From Arthrobacter sp. OVS8 (GTDB taxonomy: Bacteria; Actinomycetota; Actinomycetes; Actinomycetales; Micrococcaceae), in the NCBI GenBank assembly GCA_028370155.1, contig CP116670.1, positions 744,001 to 808,000 on the forward strand: a stretch of 64,000 nucleotides of DNA, written 5' to 3'. This document shows, one piece after another, positions 29,297-37,258 of this stretch; within the stretch, counting starts at the first letter, position 1, and the number at the start of each line of letters is the position of its first letter. The translations under genes were made by a program, and so were the position numbers. Below the pieces are notes generated by a model. It did no database searches. It saw only the letters and a program-made list of their open reading frames with translations, and was not told where the DNA came from.

Positions 29297-31376
29297 CTAG
29301 GCGTGCCCCGCGGACTGCATTTGACGCAGCTCCTTCTTCAGCTCCCCCACCTCGTCCCGGAGACGTGCCGCGAGCTCGAACTGCAGCTCCCCGGCGGCGG
29401 CGTGCATCTGTTCCGTGAGCTGTTCGATCAGGCCCACGAGGTCCTCGGCCGGCGCGGCCGCGAGGCCGTCGGCGCGGACCTTCGCCGAGCCTTTGCCCTT
29501 GCCGCGGGCCTTGCCCGCGCTGGCAAGGAGTTCGCGGGTGTCGGCGTCTTCCTTGGCGATCTGGTCCGTAATGTCGGCGATCTTCTTCCGCAGCGGTTGC
29601 GGGTCGATACCTTTTTCGGTGTTGTAGGCCACCTGGATGGCCCGGCGCCGGTTGGTCTCGTCGATCGCGTGCGCCATCGAATCCGTGATGCGGTCCGCGT
29701 ACATGTGGACCTGGCCGGAGACGTTGCGGGCGGCACGGCCGATCGTCTGGATCAGCGAGGTGGAGGACCGCAGGAAGCCTTCCTTGTCCGCGTCCAGGAT
29801 GCTGACCAGCGACACCTCGGGCAGGTCCAGGCCCTCGCGGAGCAGGTTGATGCCGACCAGCACGTCGAAGACGCCCATCCGGAGCTCACGAAGCAGCTCC
29901 ACCCGGCGGAGCGTGTCCACGTCCGAGTGCAGGTATTCGACCTTCACGCCGTGGCCCAGCAGATAGTCGGTGAGGTCCTCGGCCATCCGCTTCGTCAGGG
30001 TGGTGACCAGGACGCGCTCGTTCTTCGCGGTGCGATCCCGGATTTCGCCGAGCAGGTCATCGATCTGGCCCTTCGTGGGCTTCACGATCACCTCGGGGTC
30101 GATCAGCCCGGTGGGCCGGATGATCTGCTGGACGAAGCCGTCCGACTTCCCCAGCTCGTACTTGCCCGGTGTTGCGGAGAGGTACACGGTCTGACCTACA
30201 CGTTCCTGGAACTCGTCCCACTTCAGCGGGCGGTTGTCCATCGCGGAGGGCAGCCGGAAACCGTGGTCCACGAGGTTCCGTTTGCGGGACATGTCGCCCT
30301 CGTACATGGCGCCGATCTGCGGCACGGTGACGTGGGACTCATCAATGACCAGCAGGAAGTCGTCCGGGAAGTAGTCGATGAGGCAGTGCGGCGCGGTACC
30401 GCGGGCGCGGCCGTCGATGTGCGAGGAGTAGTTCTCGATCCCGTTGCAGAATCCCATCTGCTGCATCATCTCGAGGTCATAGGTGGTGCGCATCCGGAGG
30501 CGCTGGGCCTCGACGAGCTTGTTCTGGCCCTCCAGCACCGCGAGTCGCTCGGCCAGTTCGTCCTCGATCCTTTTGATCGCGCGGCCCATGCGTTCCGGAC
30601 CGGCCACATAGTGGGAGGCCGGGAAGACGTACATTTCGGTCTCGTCCCGGAGCACTTCACCGGTCAGGGGTGAAGGGTGTAGATGTTTTCGATCTCGTCG
30701 CCGAAGAACTCGATCCGGATGGCGAGCTCCTCGTACATCGGAATGATTTCCACGGTGTCGCCGCGGACCCGGAAGGTGCCGCGGTGGAAGTCCATGTCGT
30801 TGCGGGCGTACTGCATGGAGACGAATTTCCGGAGCAGGTCGTCGCGGTTCATCTCCGCCCCTTGCGCAGCGTCACCATGCCGGCGATGTATTCTTCCGGG
30901 GTGCCGAGGCCGTAGATGCAGGACACCGTGGCCACCACAATCACGTCGCGGCGGGTCAGCAGCGCGTTGGTTGCGGAGTGCCGGAGCCGTTCGACTTCCT
31001 CGTTGACGGAGGAGTCCTTCTCGATGAAGGTGTCCGTCTGCGCCACGTAGGCCTCGGGCTGGTAGTAGTCGTAGTAGGAGACGAAGTACTCCACCGCGTT
31101 GTTCGGCAGCAGCTCCCGGAACTCGTTGGCCAGCTGGGCGGCGAGGGTCTTGTTCTGCACCATCACCAGGGTGGGCCGCTGGACCTGCTCGATCAGCCAC
31201 GCCGTCGTGGCGCTCTTACCGGTTCCGGTGGCGCCGAGCAGCACCACGTCCTTTTCGCCGTTCTGGATGCGTTCAGTCAGCTCCGCGATGGCGGCCGGCT
31301 GGTCACCTGCCGGCTTGAACTCGCTGATGACCTCGAAGGGCGCCACGACACGGTTGATCTGCTGGGCAAGACTCAT
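29297..31376 (-). CDS. uvrB: Excinuclease ABC subunit B
   Basis: UvrB is the damage-verifying helicase-like subunit of nucleotide excision repair. The N-terminus shows [16 protein letters not shown] (Walker A) and [13 protein letters not shown] (the beta-hairpin that inserts at lesions). Further on are VIDESH (motif II), [29 protein letters not shown] and QTIGRAARN, and a C-terminal UVR domain that contacts UvrC. Frame breaks near 30868 ([13 protein letters not shown], one G missing) and 30668 (YTLHP|LTGEVL, one C missing) are the only interruptions. The ATG follows TAGATT by six bases and has no ribosome-binding site, so a leaderless mRNA is predicted. No SOS box was found, unlike uvrA. Confidence 0.95.
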
Positions 31377-31388
31377 GTATCTAATCTA
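31377..31388 (-). promoter_or_regulatory. Predicted leaderless promoter of uvrB (TAGATT-N6-ATG)
   Basis: On the minus strand TAGATT (31388-31383) is followed by AGATAC and then ATG. This separates uvrB from the upstream coaE by giving it its own promoter in the 40-base gap. Confidence 0.55.
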
Positions 31389-31416
31389 CCGCCGGGCTCC
31401 GACAGGATGTCCTGAT

Positions 31417-32714
31417 TCAGCTTTGGGCGGTACCGGAGCCGGTGTCCGTCCCGGCCTCCGGTCCGGTTCCCTGGTCAGCGTCCCGGTCAGCGTCCCGGTC
31501 TGGGGCCGTGGACGACGCCGGCTGCCAGCCGGTCCGCTGCGCCCACGCGTCCATCCGCGGCGCGGCGTACTCGGTGAACCACCCTTCCTTGTCGGCGGCG
31601 TAGCCTGCGGTGGACTTGTCCACCCCGTGCAATTTGGCGACCCGGCGCTTCTCGGCGAGGTACGCGGCCCGGGCCGCCGCGTCGTCGCGCAGCCAGTCCC
31701 GGAAGCAGAGCGCAAACCGCCAGCCCGGGGACCCCAGGGCGCGGACGTGGAGATTGACTGCCCGGCCGGGGTCGGCGTTGCCGTGCAGCCGCTTCCGCCA
31801 GTCCGCCGGGTCCGGGTGCGAGGGCTTGGGGTTGTCGGAGGAGACGCCGGCCCAGCCCGGGAAGCCCGCGTCGGCCAGGAGCGGCGCGATCCGCTCCGCC
31901 GCGGCCATATCCTCCACCCCGAGCTGGAGGTCGATGACGTCTTTCGCGGCGAGGCCGGGGACCGCCGTGGAACCGACATGGTCCAGGGCCAGGATGTCCT
32001 CCCCACGGCCACCCGCAGCCGGGCGATGAGCCGGCCGGCCTGCGCGGGCCACTCCGAATTGGCGGGCGTGAGCACCGGCCCGCCCGCGCGGGGTGCGACG
32101 CGGTGCCGGGACAGGTTGTCCGCGAAGGGTGCCAGGCGGAACTTCCAGAGCCGGTCCACCGCATCCCGCAGTTCGTCCTTGGTCCCGGAGTTGTCCAGGA
32201 CGACGTCGGCCGCCGCCAGCCGCTCGTCCCGGCCCGCCTGGGCGGCCATCCTGGCCCTGGCTTCGTCCGCGGTCAGGTGCCGGTGTTGCATCATGCGCTG
32301 CACGCGGACGGCGTCGGGGGCGTCGACGACCACCACGAGGTGGAAGTTCGCGCCCTGTCCGGTCTCGACCAATAACGGAATGTCCTGGACCACGACGGCG
32401 CCCTTCGGCGCTGCGGCGGCCAGCGCGGCGGCCCGTTCCCGGACGAGGGGATGGATGATGCCGTTGAGCACGCCGAGGCGTTCCGGGTTCCCGAAGACGA
32501 GCGCGCCGAGCTTCGGCCGGTCCAGGCCGCCGTCGGGCGTCAGGATGGCCTTGCTGAACGCCCCGGCCACCTGCGCGAGTCCCGGCGTTCCCGGCTCAAC
32601 GACCTCGCGGGCCAGGGCATCGGCGTCGATCACCACCGCGCCGAGTTCACGCAGGCGCGCGGCCCCCACTGACTTCCCTGAGGCGATGCCGCCCGTCAAC
32701 CCGATTTTCAGCAC
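31417..32714 (-). CDS. coaE: Dephospho-CoA kinase fused to a GrpB/UPF0157 domain
   Basis: CoaE phosphorylates dephospho-CoA in the last step of coenzyme A synthesis. The first 200 residues are CoaE: P-loop IGLTGGIASGKSVGA, VIDADALAREVVEPGTPG, and RMMQHRHLTADEARARM. The rest is a GrpB/UPF0157 nucleotidyltransferase-like domain: LDHVGSTAVPGLAAKDVIDL and HVRALGSPGWRFALCFRDWL. This fusion is known from Mycobacterium tuberculosis CoaE and is typical of actinobacteria. A frame break near 32005 lacks one G between VAVG and EDILALDH. The GTG follows TAGTCT by six bases, part of a bidirectional promoter shared with yigZ. The C-terminal tail is low-complexity (Asp, Arg, Thr, Gly). Confidence 0.92.
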
Positions 32715-32736
32715 CCCACCAGACTAAACTGATCCG
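32715..32736. promoter_or_regulatory. Bidirectional leaderless promoter between coaE and yigZ
   Basis: Only 22 bases separate the two divergent GTG starts. On the plus strand TAAACT (32725-32730) stands six bases before the yigZ GTG. On the minus strand TAGTCT (32726-32721) stands six bases before the coaE GTG. The two -10 hexamers overlap by two bases, so the polymerases cannot occupy both at once. Both mRNAs would be leaderless. Spacing is exact; promoter activity is inference. Confidence 0.6.
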
Positions 32737-33438
32737 GTGGCTGAAGGCGTGGATTATCCGGAGAGCAGGGCCACCGTTTACACCGCCCTGGCCGCCGGCC
32801 CCGAATTCCGCCACGAGATCGAGGTGAAACGCTCCCGCTTCATCACCGTGCTGCACCGCACCGCGGATGAGGACAGCGCCCGGTCGGTACTCGCCGGGCT
32901 CCGGAAGGAATTCCACGATGCGCGGCACCACTGCTCCGCCTTCGTGCTTGGCCCGGACCGCGGCATACAACGCTCCAACGACGACGGCGAGCCGTCCGGC
33001 ACCGCGGGCCTGCCCATGCTTGACGCGCTGCTGAAGCGCGAAACCGCGCCCGGCGTGACGGACCTCAGCGACGTGACCGCCGTCGTCGTCCGCTACTTCG
33101 GCGGGATCCTGCTCGGCGCCGGCGGACTGGTCCGCGCCTACTCCGAATCCGTGACCGCTGCCCTGGACCGGGCGCCGCTGGTGCAACGGCGGCGCCTGCG
33201 GATCTGCACCGTGGCGGTCCCCCACACGGCAGCGGGCCGGCTGGAGAATGACCTGCGCGCCGCGGGCTATGTCATGGCCGAAACCAGTTATGAGGCGCAG
33301 ACTACTGTTCTGAGGCTTGCCCTGCCGGACGACCCGGCGGCCCTGGCCCGGGCGGGTGACCGGCTGGCCGGGCTGTCAGCCGGAACCGCCGTCTTGCTGC
33401 CTGGAGAAACGGAGTGGATCGATGTCCCCCTCAGCTGA
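32737..33438 (+). CDS. yigZ: YigZ/IMPACT family protein (UPF0029)
   Basis: The 233-residue protein has the N-terminal IMPACT domain: EIEVKRSRFITVLHRTADE, FHDARHHCSAFVLG, and SNDDGEPSGTAGLPMLDAL, then VVVRYFGGILLGAGGLVRAY. It also has a C-terminal ferredoxin-like UPF0029 domain. Eukaryotic IMPACT inhibits the GCN2 kinase; bacterial YigZ proteins have no settled biochemical role and are thought to bind nucleic acid or nucleotides. The GTG start has a TAAACT element six bases upstream. The frame is intact, and the downstream acetyltransferase gene starts inside its last codons. Confidence 0.88.
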   Translation: MAEGVDYPESRATVYTALAAGPEFRHEIEVKRSRFITVLHRTADEDSARSVLAGLRKEFHDARHHCSAFVLGPDRGIQRSNDDGEPSGTAGLPMLDALLKRETAPGVTDLSDVTAVVVRYFGGILLGAGGLVRAYSESVTAALDRAPLVQRRRLRICTVAVPHTAAGRLENDLRAAGYVMAETSYEAQTTVLRLALPDDPAALARAGDRLAGLSAGTAVLLPGETEWIDVPLS

Positions 33439-33946
33439 CCCGTTACCCGCCCCGGTCCGGCTCGTCGACGTGACCGACGCGGTCCTGGAGCAGCTCCTGA
33501 CCGTGGCAATCCAGGACGCCGACGCGGACGAGGTAACGCCGCCGCTGGGCAGCGCGGCCGGCTGGAATTCGGAACGGATCAGCTGGTTCCGCGAATACCA
33601 CCACGCCGCCGCGGGACTCGACGGGCCCGCTCAACAAAAAAGCTGGGCGATCACCTGCGACGGGAAACTGGCCGGTTCCATCCGGCTCAAGCGGACCGGC
33701 GCAGGCTCCCTGGAAACGGGCATCTGGCTTGGCCGCAGCTTCCGCGGCCAGGGAATCGCCCGGGAGGCCCTCCGATTGGTGAAGGACCGGGCTGCCGCGT
33801 CGGGCGCCACGGTCCTGGAAGCCGACACAACAGCGGGGAACACCGCGGCCCTCATGCTGCTGCGCTCGGCCGGGGCTGAGCTGGCGGAAGGCCAGGCCTC
33901 CGACGCCGCCGCGGTTCCGGTCAGGGCCAGGATCCTGCTGCGCTAG
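33422..33946 (+). CDS. GNAT-family N-acetyltransferase
   Basis: The 174-residue protein is a GNAT acetyltransferase of the RimJ/RimL-like kind. ETGIWLGRSFRGQGIAREAL contains the acetyl-CoA-binding RGQGIA loop, and EADTTAGNTAALMLLRSAGA is the usual C-terminal block. The ATG at 33422 overlaps the end of yigZ by 17 bases, so it depends on the yigZ transcript. The substrate is unknown. The frame is intact. Its stop is followed within three bases by a block of GGACAT palindromic repeats. Confidence 0.8.
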   Translation: MSPSADPLPAPVRLVDVTDAVLEQLLTVAIQDADADEVTPPLGSAAGWNSERISWFREYHHAAAGLDGPAQQKSWAITCDGKLAGSIRLKRTGAGSLETGIWLGRSFRGQGIAREALRLVKDRAAASGATVLEADTTAGNTAALMLLRSAGAELAEGQASDAAAVPVRARILLR

Positions 33947-33948
33947 CT

Positions 33949-34107
33949 GGACATGCCCCAGCGCCTGCCACGGGGCCCCCGCGCGACCTGCCCCACCGGA
34001 CATGCCCTGTGCGCGGGTCCAAGACTGGACATAATGCCCTATGTCCAATGGCTGCGCCCAGGACTGGGCATGCCCCGCGGCCCGAGCGTCAAACATTGGG
34101 CATGTCC
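33949..34107. repeat. GGACAT nested-palindrome repeat, locus C
   Basis: This convergent intergenic region holds GGACATGCCC at 33949 and near 34003, a perfect inner palindrome GGACATA-N6-TATGTCC (34027-34046), GGGCATGCCC near 34064, and GGGCATGTCC at 34098-34107. Its reverse complement begins GGACATGCCCAATGTTTGACG (positions 34107-34087), differing at two positions from the start of a unit 18 kb away at 52184 (GGACATGCCCAGTCTTTGACG). The two loci therefore belong to one family. Confidence 0.72.
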
Positions 34108-34115
34108 TTAAACGA

Positions 34116-34147
34116 AAGGTGGCCGCCCCCTGGGGGACGGCCACCTT
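34116..34147 (-). terminator. Intrinsic terminator, distal, after rpsA
   Basis: AAGGTGGCC (34116-34124) pairs with GGCCACCTT (34139-34147), and the inner CCCC/GGGG extends the stem. On the minus strand the stem is followed by TCGTTT, a short U-rich tract. It is the stronger of two hairpins downstream of rpsA and lies next to the GGACAT repeats. Confidence 0.7.
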
Positions 34148-34179
34148 CACGGTGCTACTTCAAGCTGGCAACTGCCAGG

Positions 34180-34201
34180 CCCGGGGAGGTCTCTCCCCGG
34201 G
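34180..34201 (-). terminator. Hairpin immediately after rpsA
   Basis: CCCGGGGAG (34180-34188) and CTCCCCGGG (34193-34201) form a perfect 9-bp stem with a GTCT tetraloop, 12 bases beyond the rpsA stop. With the second hairpin at 34116-34147 it makes a tandem terminator. Confidence 0.65.
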
Positions 34202-34213
34202 AACCAAGGGCAA

Positions 34214-35694
34214 TTAGTTGCCGGTCAGCTTCTCGCGCAGTGCTGCAAGAGCCTCGTCGGAAGCGAGCGTGCCGCCACCGGTCGTGGACTCGGCTGCAGC
34301 CGGCTCGGAGGAGTAGCTGGTGGTGCCGGAGTCGCTCTCACCGGACGTTGCAGCTGCAGCGTCGTCGGCAGCGTGCTGGGCAACCTGCTTCTTGTGGGCT
34401 TCCCAGCGGGTCTGGGCGTCAGCGTACTGCTGCTCCCAGGCGGCGCGCTGCGTCTCGTAGCCTTCAAGCCACTCGTTGGACTCCGGATCGAAGCCCTCCG
34501 GGTACTTGTAGTTGCCCTCTTCGTCGTACTCAGCGGCCATGCCGTAGAGAGCCGGATCGAATTCGGTGGATTCGGCGTCGACGCCCTCGTTGGCCTGCTT
34601 GAGGGACAGCGAGATGCGGCGGCGTTCGAGGTCGATGTCGATGACCTTGACGAACAGCTCGTCACCAACGGAGACAACCTGCTCGGCCAGCTCAACGTGG
34701 CGGACGGCGAGCTCGGAGATGTGGACCAGGCCTTCGATGCCGTCTTCAACGCGAACGAACGCGCCGAACGGAACCAGCTTGGTGACCTTACCCGGCACAA
34801 CCTGCCCGAGGGCGTGGGTGCGGGCGAAGGTCTGCCACGGATCTTCCTGCGTAGCCTTGAGCGACAGGGAAACACGCTCGCGGTCCAGGTCGACCTCGAG
34901 AACCTCGACGGTGACTTCCTGGCCAACTTCGACAACCTCGGACGGGTGGTCGATGTGCTTCAAGACAGCTCGGAAACGTGCACCAGGCCGTCTACGCCGC
35001 CCAGGTCCACGAAGGCACCGAAGTTGACGATGGAGGAAACGACGCCGGGACGGACCTGGCCCTTTTCCAGCTTGTTGAGGAACGTGGAGCGGACCTCGGA
35101 CTGGGTCTGCTCGAGCCATGCACGGCGGGACAGCACAACGTTGTTGCGGTTCTTGTCCAGCTCGATGATCTTGGCTTCGATCTGCTGACCGATGTACGGA
35201 GCGAGGTCGCGCACACGGCGCATCTCGACGAGGGATGCGGGCAGGAAGCCGCGCAGACCGATGTCGAGGATAAGACCACCCTTGACAACCTCGATGACGG
35301 TACCGGTAACGACGCCGTCTTCTTCCTTGACCTTCTCGATGTCGCCCCAGGCACGCTCGTACTGAGCACGCTTCTTGGAGAGGATCAGGCGGCCTTCTTT
35401 GTCTTCCTTGGTGAGCACCAGGGCTTCGACGAGATCGCCAACGGAGACGACGTCTCCGGGATCAACATCGTGCTTGATGGACAGCTCGCGGGAGGGAATG
35501 ACACCTTCGGTTTTGTAACCGATGTCGAGCAGAACTTCGTCGCGGTCGACCTTGACGACGGTACCTTCGACGAGGTCTCCGTCGTTGAAGTACTTGATGG
35601 TGGCGTCGACTGCTGCGAGGAAGTCCTCAGCGGTACCGATGTCGTTAATCGCGACTACGGGGGTACCGGGCTTCTCGGTTGAGGTGATGGTCAT
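34214..35694 (-). CDS. rpsA: 30S ribosomal protein S1
   Basis: RpsA binds mRNA on the small ribosomal subunit. Four S1 RNA-binding repeats are visible: GDLVEGTVVKVDRDEVLLDI, GGLILDIGLRGFLPASLVEM, RPGVVSSIVNFGAFVDLGGV and VPGKVTKLVPFGAFVRVEDG. An acidic, low-complexity tail ends in LASDEALAALREKLTGN. One frame break near 34973 lacks one G between VHVSELS and WKHIDHPSEV; in an essential gene this is very likely a sequence error. Repaired length is about 494 residues. The ATG at 35692-35694 follows a CGGAG-like site. A leader of roughly 200 bases contains a 9-bp hairpin. Confidence 0.96.
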
Positions 35695-35743
35695 GTAGTA
35701 GGGGCTCCGTTGTGGATAGTTAGTCGGTCAGGCAAACCGCTGC

Positions 35744-35764
35744 GCCCGTGTCGGCGACACGGGC
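35744..35764 (-). promoter_or_regulatory. Leader hairpin upstream of rpsA
   Basis: GCCCGTGTC (35744-35752) and GACACGGGC (35756-35764) form a perfect 9-bp stem with a three-base loop, 50 bases upstream of the rpsA start. Ribosomal protein S1 autoregulates its own mRNA in other bacteria, so a structured leader would fit, but this is inference. Confidence 0.5.
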
Positions 35765-35892
35765 ACAGAACGCGGCAAAGAGCCGGGTCATCCTGATTTG
35801 TGGATTGTAGATGCGCGCACGTAGTACACGCCCGTTTAGTCTAGTCGCTTTCGTGAACGCGGGTCAAAGCGCAGGGGGCGGCGGAGACCGGC

Positions 35893-37180
35893 CTAGAAAT
35901 GCGTCAGGCAGTGCGGTGAACGTTCGACGGCGAACATCAGCCGCGCTATCAGGGCCGCCCCGGGCGTGTGCTCGCTGATCCGCCCGGCGGCGGCGAGGGT
36001 CACCGGGCAGACAGCGCCGAGATAGATGGAGCCCAGGTCCGCGACGTCGAGGGAAAGGTCAGCTTCCGCGCCTTCCGGAGCAGCAGCCACGGTCGCCTTG
36101 CCGCCGCTCACGGACAGCGTGAACGTGCCGCCGGCCAGGCTCAGGGTGTCGCTGACGCGCAGGACCAGCCTGCCGTCGGACGAGTAATGCCTCGCGCCAA
36201 GGGCCTTCACGGTGTCCAGCACACGGAGCCAGAGCATATCGGCGTTCTCGCCGGACTCGATGCAGCGCGGATCCTCCAGGGCCCACGTCAGCGGGTCGTC
36301 CACGGGCGCTTCGGACCAGGTGACCCGCTGGATCATATCGATGCTGCCCAGGAATTGCCACAGCTCCAGGTACCCGGAATCGGTGGCTGCCACGAGGTCG
36401 ATGACTTCCATGGTGTACGGCTTGCTGTCCCAGCCGGCGAACTTGTAGGCGACGTAGCCGTCCACGTCCCCGTCGGCGTCGTAGTGCAGTGCGCACCGGA
36501 TCGACTCGTCCTCGGCGCCGTCCCGGCCGAGCGTGCCCGAGCTGCGCTGCCGGTACGCATCCTGGCGGACAATGGAGCCCGGCGTGACCCGGTGGACGCG
36601 TTCGAAGACGCCCGGCGCCAGTTCCAGGAGGACCTTCCGGTCGGCGATTTCCACCGAGCCGGTCGGCGTGTGCCGGAGCCGGAACCGCGGGCCGGTGTCC
36701 ACTTAATGCTGCGCTCGAACGTCGCGACGCCGAAGCCGAACCGCCCGTAGATGGACGCTTCCGAGGCGGTCAGCGCGGCCATCGCCAGGCCGTCCGCCTT
36801 CGAACCGGCGAGGTCCGCGGTCATCATCCGGCGCAGGAGCCCCTGCCTGCGGTGGGTTCCGCGGACGGTCACGGCGGTGATCAGCTGCGCTTCAAGCTGC
36901 CGGCCGTAGCCGATGTTGAGGTCCTTGCGGAGGGTTGCGAAAGTGGCGACGGGGGTATCGGCCGCCAGTGAGTGGGCGGCGACAGTGCCGGTCTGGTAGA
37001 CGCCCGTCATCTCACGATTGTCGACGCGGTACATGGCCATGACCTTGTCCACGAACTCGTCCTTGTGCCGCTCGTCGTAGAACCCGATGCCGACGCCGCG
37101 CAGCCAGGCTACCCCAGCGCATAGTCCGGTTCACCCTTTTCGGCCGCGCGGAACCGCCGGATCTCATACTTCTCAGCCAC
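35893..37180 (-). CDS. Eis-like GNAT N-acetyltransferase with sterol-carrier-type C-terminus
   Basis: The roughly 429-residue protein matches the Eis family of actinobacterial acetyltransferases, which acetylate amines including aminoglycosides. The N-terminal GNAT core has AQLITAVTVRGTHRRQGLLR (acetyl-CoA loop) and SEASIYGRFGFGVAT. The middle has WDSKPYTMEVIDLVAATDSG and the C-terminal part is SCP2-like (LRVSDTLSLAGGTFTLSV). Two frame breaks each lack one base: near 37113 (PDYALG|VAWLRGVGIGF) and near 36703 (FERSIKW|DTGPRFRL). The GTG at 37180 follows GGGGAG. It lies downstream of polA on the same strand. Whether it confers drug resistance cannot be read from sequence. Confidence 0.82.
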
Positions 37181-37258
37181 GAAATTCTCCCCTAGGAATC
37201 CTGCCAAATTACCCAACTGCGCTGGTGCTCCAGTGCCATGGTGCTCACGGAGCAGGCG

